This document shows positions 21,892 to 34,212 of a stretch of 64,000 nucleotides of DNA, piece by piece (positions within the stretch are counted from its first letter, which is position 1; each line of letters begins with the position of its first letter). The notes below the pieces were generated by a model. It ran no database searches, was not told the origin of the DNA, and saw only the letters and a list, made by a program, of their open reading frames with translations. Made by a program: the position numbers and the translations under genes. Source of the stretch: Paramecium sonneborni (Eukaryota > Ciliophora > Oligohymenophorea > Peniculida > Parameciidae); assembly GCA_905182985.1 (NCBI GenBank), contig CAJJDN010000044.1, positions 512,919 to 576,918 on the forward strand. Reading direction: 5' to 3'.

Positions 21892-24624
21892 ATGAATTAA
21901 TCGTAATTTTTGCAAAGCTTAAACTTTGATCCACTCCGAAGTCCACCATTAAGAGAAGTTGCTTTAAGACATCAAGTTTATCTCAATTAATAGCTAGAGA
22001 GCAACTATGTGCGGTTTATTGATCGAATCCAATGATTATTGTCAATGCTGTGGTTTAGGAATTCACACTCAACCTATTTCATTGAAGGCAAACATTATCA
22101 ATTTAGCGTTTTTGGGTTAAGGTATACCTTTGTTTTATAATGTAACTTTTCTCATAATTTTACTAACATTTATATTATTACTTATTTTTGGACTGCCTAC
22201 AATCATTTTTAATTTTTTAGCTAAAAATTGTATAGAACAAACAAATACGGCCTATAGTTTATTTAATACATAAGGTTGCTCTAAGAGTTGTCCATTAGAA
22301 AATGATGATTTTAAATTAATTCAATAATTACTTTCCACAAATGATTGTAAGTTCATTTGTGGACACTATTAGGAGTTATGTTTAGGTTCTTTATTAGCAG
22401 AAATGTCATTCTCAAACAAATAATTGGATGATGATTTAAAAACAATATAATCTTTTTTTGTATTAGGATCTGTGATTTTTATAAAGATTTATTTAGTATT
22501 AATTAGGGAAAAGTAAAGAATTATTGAAGCAGAATGTGATTAAGAATTAATATCTCCTTCAGATTTTACAGTTATGTTAGATCATTTACCAGAAGAAGAT
22601 TATAATGAAAAAGAGTTAGCAACAGCAATAGAGTAATATTGTTAGAAAATTGATAATTAAAATAAATATGAAGTCATTAAAATCAATATTGCATATGATA
22701 TTAAATCTTTTGTGCTTAAAAGTAGAGAGAAAATTAAATTAGAGAAAATATTGAATAAAGAACAGAAATACTATTAAAAAAATTAAAAATACAAAAGAAG
22801 TAAATTAGAAATGGATAGAATAAAACTTTATATAGAATAATTAAAAAAAGAATTAACTGATATAGAATAAGAAATAGAAAATGGATCTTATCGAAAAACC
22901 ACTTCAGTTGCATTCATAACCTTCTAAACTAAATAACGTATTTTTATGAATTTATTTAGAATTATAAAAATTAATATAATAAACAAAATTATCATATTGG
23001 GAATAATTACTTTTACAAGTAAGAAGATTAATTAAAAATAAAGATAAAAGAGGATTCTATTTTAAGAATAATTTAATATCCATATAAAGAGCACCTGAAC
23101 CAGATGATATATTTTGGGAGAATTGTGGAATAGAAAATTCAATAAAAATAAAAAGAAAATTTATTAGTTGGTTTGTAGTTCTAGTTTTATTAGGAATTTC
23201 ATTTGCTACACTTTATGGACTTGAATATTTGCAAGTATTTATTATAATATTGATTTAAGAATGAATATCTGTCAAATGATTTAGATTTTATTACAAAAAC
23301 ATCAATATCTTTGTTAAAATCATTAATAATAACGATAGTAGATGCATTAATATATTATTTTATAACATTATTAGCAAATCATGAAAGACATGTAACAAAA
23401 ACGTATTAAGACACTTCAGTTGCATAAAAATTATGTTGTGTCTAATTTGTTAACTCTTGTGTATTATTACTTTTAATTCATTTAATTAGTGGTAAAGACT
23501 TTATGGAACAATCAAAATTTGCAATTTAAAAATAGGGAGGAATAGCTGATGATTTACTTTTTGTTTGCTGTATGAATGGAATATTCACTCCTTTTACTGC
23601 ATTTTTCAATCCAATTTATTTTATCAAGTAATTATAACAAATTTTTATTGAATCTAATAAAAAGTTGACATAATTAGAAGCTAATAAATTATTTGAAGGT
23701 CCTTAAGTCTTATTATATGATTAATATGCATTTATTTGTAAGACAACTTGGATCACTTTATTCTTAGCTCCATTAGCTCCAATTTGTATATTTATTAATT
23801 GGATTGGATTATCTTTATATTATTGGATTTAAAAATATTTATTATTGAGAAGAAATAGCAAACCTCCATTTTAAAGTAGTCATTTAGATCGAGAAATGCT
23901 TACTCTTTTAGATTTAAGTCCTCTATTATTAGCAGGTATTTAATATTGGATTAATGAAATCTATGTTTCAAATAATTTAAGTCATACTATAAATATTGGA
24001 ACTTTAGTATTAGCAGGATTAGAATTAGTTTTACCATCTTATAGAATTCATTAAATTTTATATAAAAAATAACTTGAAGATATAGAAAATTAAAGATATG
24101 TTGATGTTCATCTTCGATTCCCGACAGATTATGATAGAACTAATCCTTTAACTAGTGAATAAGCAACTCAAGAATTTTTAAAAAAGAAATTTGAATAAGC
24201 TAATAAATCTATGACTTTAACTAGACATTCTAGAAAACATTCGACAAAACGATCTTTAAGAGAATATGTTCTAAAAGGAATTAAAGATACAAATTTATCA
24301 AGAATTAAAGTACTTAAGAAAAAACTTTAAACTGCTTATAAATTAAAATTGTTTCATAATGTTTAATTTTAATAAGAAACTAATTGTAAAGATTCTGATC
24401 ATGAAGATTCAATTAATACATTTCAATTTCCAGTCTATTAAAGAGCCCCGAATTATAACTTTTCGAGAGTAATAAATCAATTTCCAAATTATTCCTAATA
24501 CAATACTGATCTTACCAATAGAAGTAATTCTATTTCTTCAACTATATAAATAAATACATCGAAATATTAATTAAAAACAAAAAGAACTTCTTAAATCTAA
24601 TCTTTTAGAGTTCAATTATAATGA
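21892..24624 (+). CDS. OSCA/TMEM63 (CSC1, DUF221) family cation channel, copy 1
   Basis: Three introns (21976-21997, 22938-22959, 23235-23259) give 887 residues. The family hallmark RAPEPDDIFWENCG sits before the main membrane block. The cytosolic loop ends in TSVAFITFQTK, and the pore-region helices include LDLSPLLLAGIQYW. TM0 lies near residue 60 and a further group of TMs fills residues 400-720. Relatives are mechanically or hyperosmolarity-gated, calcium-permeable channels (and may scramble lipids). Start ATG 21892 and the first intron were fixed by comparison with copy 2: both begin MNQ, share FDP, and continue after the intron with (K/R)A(S/T)MCG. The C-terminal 150 residues are basic and low complexity. 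It lies tail-to-tail with copy 2. Confidence 0.87.
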
Positions 24625-24691
24625 CAATAAAATTATTATAGTATAAAATATATTACATAAAATTAATTATCAAAACTATTTTTAGTTATAT

Positions 24692-27375
24692 TCAATTTTC
24701 AAATTTATTTGGACCAAGAAATCTAGAAAAATTATAATTTTTAGTATCCTAGTATTTATTATTATAATCATTATCAGTGGATATGTTCAATGAATTCTAT
24801 CTAAAAATGATATTCTTATTAACAATTATATATTCAGGAGTTTATGTATAGATAGGATCTTATTAATCATATGAAATTTCATCTTCTTATTATCTTTAAG
24901 CAAAAGCTTAACGAGCCTTTCTTATTAATTTGATTTTTCTCATCATAGAAATTTTAAGTTTTAATGAAATAGTATTTTTCATAAATTGCATTCCTCCTAT
25001 CTAAATGTACTTATATAATGCAGTTTTTGTATCCATAATTTCAGGTTATTTGTAATTTACATCAATTAACTTTTTTGCTTTTATAAATTCCAAAATAGCA
25101 TGCTATTAAGTTAATGGATTAGTTCGATCATAGTCTGTAGGCAATTTCAAATAAACATCTTAGTATCTATCTTTTTCAGTTGATATGTTTTACTTTTTAT
25201 CAAATAATTTACTTATTCTTGTGGCAGGTGTTATTAATTCTAAACAAGAAAATCCTAAAGTTATAAAATTAATTGTTAATATGGCTGAATTAGAATTAAA
25301 TACATAATCTGTCCACATTTAACCTAATGCCAACATTATAGGACTTAATTCAAACAAATTCATCATTTCTCGATTTAAATGAAAACTTTAAAATGGAGGT
25401 TTACAATTTCTTTTTAATAATAAATATTTTTATATCCAATAATATAAAAATAATCCTAAACTACAAAATAATAACGAAATAGGTAATAAAGGAGCAAATA
25501 GTAAGGAAATCCACAGAGATAAACAAATATATGCATATTATTCATATAATAGTACAGATGGTCCTTCAAATATTTTATTAGCTTCTATTTAATTAAAATT
25601 ATTGTTAATTTTGAAGCATTTTTATTAATATAATTTATAGAAGTACATAGGATCTAAATAAGTAAAAATTGGAACAAAGAATGAATTTACAATTAATAAA
25701 AAGAATGCATCTGAAATAACTCCTCCTTATCTTGAGTAAGCATAAGTCTCTCCATAATTATCAAGTTTTTCTTTTTCAAAATTATAAACTAAAATATTTA
25801 TAAGTTTAGTGAAAATTCCAGAATTAAAAAATTAAAAAATTGCCAATTTAGTTGCTACTGAAACATCATGATGAGTTTTTGTAAAATGTTTTTCTGATTA
25901 TCCTAATAATTTGATAAAATAATATATAATCTAATTAATTATTGTAATTATCAAAGAAATAATTAAAGTTACTATTATCATTGTAGTATCATCAAAAGAT
26001 GATGTTAGGTTTTAACTTTGTAAGATATTTAATCCTAAAAGAATAGTAAAAGATCCTCCTAAAATTAATATTGTAATGAAAAAATTCAGTATTCTTTTTT
26101 GAAATTAATACTAGAAATTAAATCCACAATTTTCCCAAAATATATCATTTGGTTCTGGAGCTCTGCAAAATATAATAATACGATTTTTAAAATAGAATCC
26201 TCTCTTATCTTATCTATTTATGAAATAATATTTAAATCTAATCCATAACTCCTCCCAATAAGATAATTTAGTCTAATCCAAAACTGATTACAATTCTATT
26301 TTTAAAATATTTATTTACATTCTTTAGTTTAGAAAGTTACAAATGCAACTTAAGTTTAATGAGAATATTTTTAATTTTCGACTTCGCTTTCAATTATTGT
26401 TAGTTTTTCATCAAGAAATTTGATTCTTTATTTAAATTCATTAAATTAGTTGTTTTTCAAGGATCTTGGATATCGACCATGTTATTTATAATAATTTTCT
26501 ATTTTTTCTACTTTCTTCTCCAAATTCATCTTTTCTCTGTTGTATTCAACAAAAGAAGTAATATCGTATGCTATAATTATTTTAACTATTTCATATTAGC
26601 ATTTTTAATCAAACTAATAACAAAAGTCTAACAATGAATCCTTTAATTCTATTTCATTATATTCATTTATAGGTAAATTTGTTAACATAGCTGTGAAATC
26701 TGAAGGAGATACAAATTCTTAATCACAGATCCTTGCAGTATTTCTTTAAGATATTCTAACTCTTATCATAACAAATTTAAAAACTAAAACACTGCATAAA
26801 ACTAGAATAGATTAAACTAATTTTGAAGTCTCATCAAACTACTTGTTTGCAAATGACATTTCTAAAACAGATGTTTCTAAACAAATATCCATAATTCTAG
26901 CACATATAATTTAACATTCATTTGAGTGAATTAATCTTGTGATAGATTAAAAATCAGTCGAGTTTTACGGACAATTTTAATTACAAAGTCCATTTAGAGA
27001 AATTTTATAAAACATATTATCTTAAGCAATGCAATCATGATTTTCTATATTTGCTATTAATGATTGTATTCCAAAAATAATAAATAAAATAAGAACTATT
27101 AAAGTTAATTACTGGGTCATTTCAAAAAATAAAGGCATACCTTAACCTAAAAAGGCCAAATTCAATCTATTTCGACATAATGAAATTTCCTTTTACTATA
27201 TATGTTGTCCACAGCAAGGACAATGATCTGATATTTGCTCATTTTCACCACACATAGAAGCTTTCTAATTACTAATTTTTCTTACCTAATGAATTTTAGC
27301 CAAATCAATTCTAGCTGGTATGCAAAAAGGATCAAATTTTAAAGAATTCTATGCTTCAATCTTAATTTAATTCAT
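24692..27375 (-). CDS. OSCA/TMEM63 (CSC1, DUF221) family cation channel, copy 2
   Basis: ATG 27375, introns at 27265-27285 (21 nt) and 26296-26318 (23 nt), TGA 24692-24694; 879 residues. It matches copy 1 along its length: MCGENEQ, CPCCG, the DFTAMLTNLP loop, VAFVTFQTKE, KRGFYFKNR, CRAPEPNDIFWENCG, ISDAFFLL, IFEGPSVLLYEQYA, ELSPIMLALGQMW and YLKLPTDYDRTNPLT. The first two intron positions and phases are the same as in copy 1, but the third intron of copy 1 has no counterpart (the frame reads straight through NILQSQNLT). The first intron is a multiple of three and lacks TGA, so retention would not be obvious from the reading frame. Function as a stress-gated cation channel is inferred from the family. 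Confidence 0.87.
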
Positions 27376-27511
27376 ATTTAAACAATAGTTTATTCAATAT
27401 TACTAATTATATTATTAATCAAAAATTGTAGATAAACTTTAAATATTCTGATCTATCTTTAATTTCAATTAAGATCAACATTTCTGTCAAATATATAAGT
27501 AAATTAATATC

Positions 27512-27826
27512 ATGGTTAAAAAAAAAACTACTAAATTTGGAACAAACTTATAGAGATATCTGAGTTATTTAATTGTTTTAAATAATTTTGCTTATATTTA
27601 CATTTTAATATTGAGAATTTTTAGGATTACTATTTATAAGACTTCTAATTTAATTAAAACTAATTAAAATAAAAAGAGTTCCAGAACCAGAAGTAGTGTT
27701 TTAGGTTTATATAATAAAAAAAAACTGATTTATTAAATAAGTGTTTTAATTATTCTGAAAAATAATTATCTTAAAGAAAAAGATATTAATTATGCTATTA
27801 AAAGTACTTTAAAATTATATTATTGA
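27512..27826 (+). CDS. Small basic hypothetical protein
   Basis: ATG 27512 to TGA 27824 gives 104 codons starting MVKKKTTKFGTNLQRYLSYL. It is Lys/Ile/Leu-rich. The end (NNYLKEKDINYAIKSTLKL) is reminiscent of the last helix of a histone fold, but I cannot align the rest, so no function is claimed. A GT...AG segment after ISYLI-like residues could be an intron. The length is not far above chance for an AT-rich region with a single stop codon. Confidence 0.28.
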
Positions 27827-28317
27827 TAATTTTTAATAAGGGATGCAATAATATAATTTAGAGATTGTTTAATTGTCTAATAGTAATTGAATTGACTAAT
27901 TTGAAATGCAATCCTAATAAAATCAATCTTAACAATAAGATAATTAATTGAGAATGTATCTTAAATTAAAAAAATGTAATTAAAAATTAAGCAAACCATT
28001 GATATTGTTTAAAATTGATATAATTATAATAAGAGAAAGTCTCCTTATTAAAAATATTACAAATATGATTAAAATAACCAGTAGCATACTAACTATCACT
28101 AAAATACAGAAAAACAATATTACTAACTTTATTAACCACAATAATAATATAATTAGTTTTTCTGATTCTTGATATAAAAATACAATAGTTAAGTTTAATA
28201 AATACATAATGTTAACTCTGGACCTGGACAATAGATTCACCAATGATATGGAAATAGTTAATATCCTTATTGAAAAATATATATATTTTGATTTCATTAT
28301 TTTTTCAATAACTAGTT
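27827..28317. other. AT-rich intergenic region with a minor ORF
   Basis: About 490 bases before the two-TM gene. The plus strand holds a 72-codon frame (27954-28172, starting MYLKLKKCNQKL) and the minus strand a low-complexity hydrophobic frame. Neither has convincing composition. No RNA gene or repeat was found. Confidence 0.4.
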
Positions 28318-29934
28318 ATGATTGATCAATTTGTGAAAGGGTTCTAAAAAATAGATAGATTTGGAGCCATATTTAGACCACCTATAATAGATATTCATCC
28401 TGAATATAGATCAGTTCTAGGTGGAATAGCAACATTTATTTTATATGGGTCAAGTCTTGCATACTTTTTGTATCAAATTATCTAATGGCAATCAAACTAA
28501 TTATTACCAAAAATTACATACATTTAAACTTCTTATGATAAGAAATACTATAATATTGAATAGATGTTATCTTCTTTTTAAATTAGAAAAAACTATAGAC
28601 CTGATTAAATTGACCCATTTGATCCTAAAAACATTATTTTACAACCTATCCTTTCTAAATTTGCTAATTAATAACTTGTATAATCATTTTCTTTTTTCTA
28701 TAACTAAAAATCAGATAAAGAAGATATTCATGAAGTTATTTTAGACAACATAGAACTGAATTTAAACTTGAACTAATCCAAAGATGATCCATAAATTGAG
28801 TATTTATTATCTTTTGGTACTTGTATTGATAAATATTTATTGGAAGGGTAAAAATGTGCAAATTAATCATTGGTTGATACTTACATGAATTAAAAAAGTC
28901 ATGCCATAATATTAAATCATTATGTTAAAGAATATAACTCAAAATAAAAATAAATGTAAGATGTAAAAAAACAATATTTAGCAATTCTCACTAATAATAC
29001 AACCTTATATTTTTAAAATTAAATTAGATTATCACAAACATAAATTGATGATGGATTTTTATTTCCATCTAATTCTTATAAAGAATTTCCTATGGATACA
29101 ATAATCATATCTTAAACTACAGTTCCAGATAGCTTTTATAATGTTTTTGAAAGAGCAACTTACTTAGTAATGGCATATGGTTTAAGTGAAGTTATTCAAG
29201 AATAATATATAGAATATCCTAAAATATCTGAAGTCTTAGCTGATATAGGATCAATTGTTTCAATTATCTTGATTTTATCTTATTTATTTGTGTTTTTCAA
29301 TGAACATAAATTAGAGAAAGAATCAATCTAAAAAGTTATTTAAATGTATTATCCAGAATTTTCTAATATCAAATTTCTTCAAAATTGGTATGGTAAAATT
29401 GTAGAAGTAAAATAAAATGATTTATCAATTGACAAAAAAGAATTTATGTTATTTTACAATAAAATTTAAAGAATTGCTGCTAAAAAACTTAGTATTACGA
29501 ATATTTTATATTCTTTGGCAAAATTGCAATTCTTACTTTAATCTACTTATAATTCTGATAAAATTAAATTAGCTCATAAAATTGGTATTAAACTTAAATA
29601 GTTTTCTAAAGTTAATAATATCCAATCACCATAATTGATTTAAGAGTAATTAAATATGCAAGAGATATCAAAGAATGAATCAAAAGAGCACATACAAATA
29701 CATGATATAGCAAATATTAATTTTAATGATTAAAGTAATTATTAAAATTCTATGATACGTGAAGAAACTATCAAGAAGGATAATTCTAAAAGCATATTTT
29801 TAAAATTAAAAGATGAAAGTTATCTCTTAAGTGATTAGGATTTCTAACTTTTTACTATAGATGAACCTATAGTTATAGAAAATGATATCTAAAAATTAGA
29901 TTCATATTTTGAGAATAATTATATTGATCTTTGA
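28318..29934 (+). CDS. Ciliate two-transmembrane protein of unknown function
   Basis: Intronless 538-residue ORF. A first membrane helix lies near residues 33-57 (VLGGIATFILYGSSLAYFLY), followed by a predicted extracytoplasmic region of about 260 residues with Cys and NxT/S sites. A second helix follows near residue 320 (ADIGSIVSIILILSYLFVFF), then a long charged cytoplasmic tail with Q-rich stretches. The N-terminal motif FGAIFRPPIIDIHPEYRS directly precedes TM1. The topology (short N-tail, TM, large loop, TM, tail) recalls P2X or ASIC subunits. I see none of their signature residues, so this is probably a lineage-specific membrane family. It is followed 32 bases later by the rhomboid-like gene on the same strand. 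Confidence 0.7.
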
Positions 29935-29966
29935 CATTTTATTTAATTATTTTTATAAAATTATTT

Positions 29967-30772
29967 ATGAATACTTTAACAAAAATTGCAAAACAATTTT
30001 GTAAATAGATTAAAGAAAAAAAAGAAGATTTTTTGAGCAGTGATAGATATATTTATGCTCGACAAAAGCTTCAAATAATAAATGATCCAAAGTTTATTTA
30101 GAAAACTATAAAAATAGAAGAATCTGCAAAAGCTAAAAATTATTATTTAACAAGTAAGTAATTTCCTATTTTACTTTGTGCTGGAACATTATTCTTCTAT
30201 CATTTATGGTAAGTAATGCCATATTCCAAAATATTTAAACATACATCAATAAGTGAATATACTAAAGATCTTCTTTATCCAATTTTGTTGGCTCCATCAT
30301 CACATCAGACTACTTAGTCATTTTTAACATACACTCCAGCTTTAGTATTTGGATTGTATTTAAATGGATTCTATATGAATTATAGAGGAATGATTGGGTT
30401 GTACTTAATAAATAGTTTAGTATAATTATATATTATTTAGCTAAGTAGTGCTGTTACTTTTTGTTATGAAAAATATCGAAACGAATAGTTAGGAATTCCA
30501 ATGATGTCACCAAAGACAACAGGAGCTTGTACACCATTAGCTTATATATTTTCATTTTTTGTTCTCTCACCAGAATATATGATAAAGGTATAATCAATTT
30601 GAATATTTAGAAAAAACTGCCTTTTGCCATATTCCCACTTTTATATTTAATTTATGAAATTGAGGAATTTTTAATGGATGATCAATAAAATTGCCGACCA
30701 GCACATATTGCATCTATCATTTTAGGAGCTACATATGGACTTATCTTTAAAAAATATTACAAATTTTTATGA
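29967..30772 (+). CDS. Rhomboid-like membrane protein, catalytic Ser position occupied by Thr
   Basis: One 23-nt intron (30588-30610, spanning a TGA) gives 260 residues with about six hydrophobic helices. The order of features fits the rhomboid fold: a loop with NGFYMNYRGMIG, then SPKTTGACTPLAYIF where active rhomboids have G-x-S-G-A. A final helix begins RPAHIASIILGATYG, where rhomboids place H-x-x-G. If aligned this way the serine nucleophile is threonine and the first glycine is lysine. That predicts an inactive iRhom/Derlin-like member or an unusual protease. The N-terminal 80 residues are cytosolic and basic. The family call is tentative because only the fold-level pattern and the histidine are seen. 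Confidence 0.55.
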
Positions 30773-31403
30773 ATTTTTTTAGAAAATGTATAATAATAAA
30801 AATAATAAATTAATACAATCCTATTTTAAAAAGAAAGATATTTTAATTGATTAAATATTATATTTTTTTTTAGAGGATATTTCTGTCATATAGATAGAAT
30901 GATATCATTATCTTATTTCTTTGATTGAATAAAATAGGAAAATTAAACCCAAATATAAAAAATAAATAAAATTGATGATTAGCTTAAACCATTTGTTGTA
31001 AAAAAAATGATATCATAAAATCACAATTAATTCTAATCATTAAGTTTAAATGATTAATTTTATAATTTTTAGTATTAATAATGATTTACTTATGCAAGAC
31101 TAACTTCTTAGAATGAGTTTTAAAAACTTTTAGTAATTATTTATTTAATGTAAGTTGCAAGTTTATTATTAAAAAGCAGTTATGAATAATTTTATAAATT
31201 ATATTGATTAATTTATAAAATTAAGAAAAAAGAATTTCCTCAATAATTTTTCAAAATATATTAAGTTTGTAGTAATATCGAAAGTTTGTTTGTATTAATA
31301 TATTAAGTGTTAAGCAATATCTAAATTTTTATAATAATAAGATTCTAACAAAAAAAGGATTAACTTTATAAAATTATTTAAATGTGAATAATATGTATAA
31401 TAA
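30773..31403. other. AT-rich intergenic region with a TGA-interrupted ORF
   Basis: A plus-strand frame from ATG 30786 (MYNNKNNKLIQSYFKKKDIL) meets TGA at 30900-30902 and then stays open, with similar composition, to TGA 31008-31010. I cannot place an intron that cleanly removes the first TGA. The remaining 390 bases are A/T-rich without features. It may be a small decayed gene. Confidence 0.3.
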
Positions 31404-32222
31404 TCATATATTAAGTTTGACTTTAAGTTCTTCTAAGTTAGATTAGTTAGTTATAAAGGGATGTTTATTAACTTATTGAATGGTAAATCTTTTAGATGGA
31501 TCGGGTTCTAACATGTTTTAGATTAGATCTTTGAAATCTGAATGAGGAGGAGTCTCTATCAATTTATCAAAATAATTCCAAAATTGTTCCCACCTTTATG
31601 AAACAATAGTGTTCCAAAATCTGCATTTAGTTTTAATAGCAATTGTAAAAGGAGGGCATCCATATGCTAAAATGAAAATTATAACTCCCAAAGCAAAAAC
31701 ATCTGTTTTTTTTAGAGAATTAGAATTGATAATTTTTTCATCTAAGTTGAGTTCTGGTGCCATATAGTTAGGAGTGCCACAATGCCTAGGATATTATTTG
31801 GATGTATGAAGACAAACAGATAGACCGAAATCTATAATAAATAATTTAGCATCAGAATTAAGCATAATATTCTCTAATTTGATATCTCTATGAACATACT
31901 CTATAGAATGCATATAGAGTAAAGCATTCGATATTTGTAATAGAATTTATTGTATTGTATTACTTTTTAATGATCCATGTGTAACAATGAGTTAATGAAG
32001 GTCTATCTTCATCAAAGGAGTTGCGTACCAATTATAATCTTAATCATATTCTAAAATTGAAATAATGTTTGGGTGTTAAAGAGAATTAAGTATTTTTATT
32101 TCTCTTTCACGTAATTTATGTGAACATTCTTTAAATTATTTTAAAGCACATTATTTATGATTAATAATACATTTATTAATTACACTAGAGAATCCATCAC
32201 CAATTTTCTCAAGTATTTACAT
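31404..32222 (-). CDS. Serine/threonine protein kinase
   Basis: Intronless ORF of 272 residues, essentially one kinase domain. The glycine loop is IGDGFSSV, the ATP-anchoring lysine is in CALKQF, and the C-helix glutamate is in REREIKIL. The catalytic loop is YVHRDIKLENIM and the metal-binding motif is DFG (IIDFGLSV). The activation segment ends GTPNYMAPEL, and FALGVIIFILAYGCPPF matches helix F. The HRDIKLEN and GTPxYMAPE forms indicate a Ser/Thr kinase, CaMK/CDPK-like, without regulatory domains. A short tail of about 15 residues follows. The first in-frame ATG (32222) sits only nine residues before the glycine loop, so an upstream exon is possible. Confidence 0.88.
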
Positions 32223-32351
32223 TTCTTTTTTTAGTAAATAATAAATATATTAAATTAATAATGAAATTTAAAAAATTTAATTCTGACCAATTACAAATGA
32301 TAATTGTTATAGAATTTCCTCAAAATATGTACTTATAAATAAAAATTAGAA

Positions 32352-33463
32352 TCATTCTACTAAAATTCCATCTTTCCAAACTCCTCTAATATCATGCCTA
32401 TCAGAAGTGGAATATATTCCTTAACCATCAATCATACCATCATTAAATTCTCCTTCAAATTATTCTCCATTAGTTAAAACGAGGACTCCTTTTCCATGCA
32501 TTTTACCTTCATAAAAATCACCTAAATTAAATATAAAATAAAACCTTCGTAACTCATCCATCCATTCTCAATATTACCTAAATCTCTGTAATCATATGGT
32601 CCTTCTATTTGATCTACTTAAAAGTTGATAAGTTTTCCTTGGCCATGATATTGATTATCTTTCCAATATCCACTAAATACTTCATTATCATATTGATCTG
32701 TAAGAACACCAAAACCTTCTCTCACAGCAGGCTCGTAACCTTATCCTCTATAAATAAATCCATCTTCATATTATAATGCTAGTTATGTTAATTATTATTA
32801 TTATTATTATTAATATTATTATTATTATTGTTATTGTTGTTATTTGTTTTAATCTGCAGGATTATATTTTTGAACCAAATCTCTTGTTCTATCAATAGCA
32901 TCTTAGAATCTCTTTTCTAATTCATCTTCTTATTAAGCAATTACTGGAGAAGTGGTTTTAATTTATGGTGTTTACTATTGAAGTTATTATTTTTATGGAT
33001 GTTGATAGTTTTATTGAGGGAAAATTTATTATGGAGGTGGATTTGGAAGTGTAAAGGTTTAAGGTTTTTAAACTGAGTATCTGGGAGCAGTTTAGGGTTG
33101 AGTTTATTATTGTTATGAATTACTTGGAAATATCTATCTGTAATTGTTAGAATATTAAGGATTGATTGAATTGACAATTTAGATGGGTTATTAATGGATT
33201 GAATTTCTCTGTTATCTAACAGGACTAGGTTAGTAAATTTGTTAGGAGTGAACAGTACATACAGGTTAGGATTATCTGACTTGAAATGATGATTGATATT
33301 AATATTAGTATTATTGAGTTTAGGGTTATTTATAAAGAACGAAAGCAGGTTAAGTTCTTCTATAAGTTGTAGGTTAATATGGCGGTTAATAGTAAGTGGG
33401 TCTTTATTATGGAATGATATATTATTTAGGTGGTTGAGGAGGTGTTAATATTTACTGTCTCAT
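32352..33463 (-). CDS. MORN-repeat protein with Gln/Pro-rich N-terminus
   Basis: ATG 33463, one 23-nt intron (32522-32544), 362 residues. The first 220 residues are Gln/Pro/Tyr-rich with polyglutamine coded by TAA runs. The C-terminal 130 residues contain MORN repeats (GFIYRGQGYEPAVREGFG, FSGYWKDNQYHGQGKL, DFYEGKMHGKGVLVLTNG, FEGEFNDGMIDGQGIY). MORN proteins bind phospholipid membranes or act as cytoskeletal scaffolds in protists. No catalytic domain is attached. The start lies 21 bases from the divergent methyltransferase start. The intron splits a MORN repeat between YEG and DFYEG. Confidence 0.85.
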
Positions 33464-33484
33464 TAATATTATTGATAATATTTA
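33464..33484. promoter_or_regulatory. 21-bp divergent spacer (MORN / methyltransferase)
   Basis: The two start codons point away from each other with 21 A/T-rich bases between. Both starts are the first ATG of frames that carry clear domains. A shared bidirectional promoter or promoter elements within the coding sequence would be required. Confidence 0.45.
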
Positions 33485-34173
33485 ATGTATAGTGAATAAA
33501 ATAAGAGAGTAATTAAATTAGATGAAGATGAGGAAAATACACCAGATAATCTCATAACAATATATGAGAAGATGAATTTGGAGACAGCAGGTAAAATTTG
33601 GGAATGCGTATAATCATATTCTTATATTAATAGTCTTTGATTTTGGGTAGATATTTAATCAAACAAGCTTACTTTAATAAAATCGAATTAGTAAATAAGA
33701 GTGTGCTTGAATTAGGTTGTGGAACTGGGATTCTGAGTATCATTTTAGGAAAACAAGGTTGTAATGTATTAGCCACAGATTTACCTTAAGTGGAAACCTT
33801 ATGTGAATAGAATATATCGAAGAATAACATTAATAATAAGGTGAAATTCAAAATACTAGATTGGAATCAAAGTAAACATAAAACAGATTGTTTAATTGAT
33901 AACAAACATATTGATATTCTACTTGCTAGTGATCCAATTTATAACTAGAAGACATTTGAATCCTTTTTTGCTTAATTAAAGATATTATATGAATTGTTAA
34001 CCAATAAACCAATACTCTATATGGCATATAAATGTAGACATGATGAGTTCGATAAGAATCTAGAAGAACAAATAGAACAAGCAGGATTATGGTATAAAAA
34101 AGTTGATTCGGAACAATTAGATGATTTATGGAAATCATAATAATGTATAGTTTATAAGATTGGCAAATTTTGA
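33485..34173 (+). CDS. METTL21-like lysine methyltransferase (Methyltransf_16)
   Basis: ATG 33485, a 26-nt intron at 33608-33633, 220 residues. After the splice the protein reads GKIWECSLILGRYLI, matching the VWEAA-type motif of this family. It continues with the S-adenosylmethionine motif VLELGCGTGILSI, the acidic residue in VLATDLPQV, KILDWN, and DILLASDPIYNQ, which corresponds to the family's post-motif (D/E)xxY. METTL21-group enzymes trimethylate lysines of chaperones and elongation factors in the cytosol. Which substrate applies here cannot be read from sequence. Length is typical. Confidence 0.87.
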
Positions 34174-34212
34174 TTGTTGGTCATTATTGGTTTATAAGCA
34201 TACATTATATTT

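Noticed and set aside
27512..27826. Histone-fold (H2B-like) protein
   Set aside because: Only the last helix-like phrase resembles a histone; the rest does not align, so no function is given.
27980..28297. Minus-strand 105-residue hydrophobic ORF
   Set aside because: Composition is dominated by I/L/V from AT-rich sequence, with no charged loops or conserved motifs; likely a chance frame.
30786..31010. TGA decoded as tryptophan
   Set aside because: All strong genes in the window use TGA as a terminal stop and encode Trp with TGG, so reassignment is not supported.
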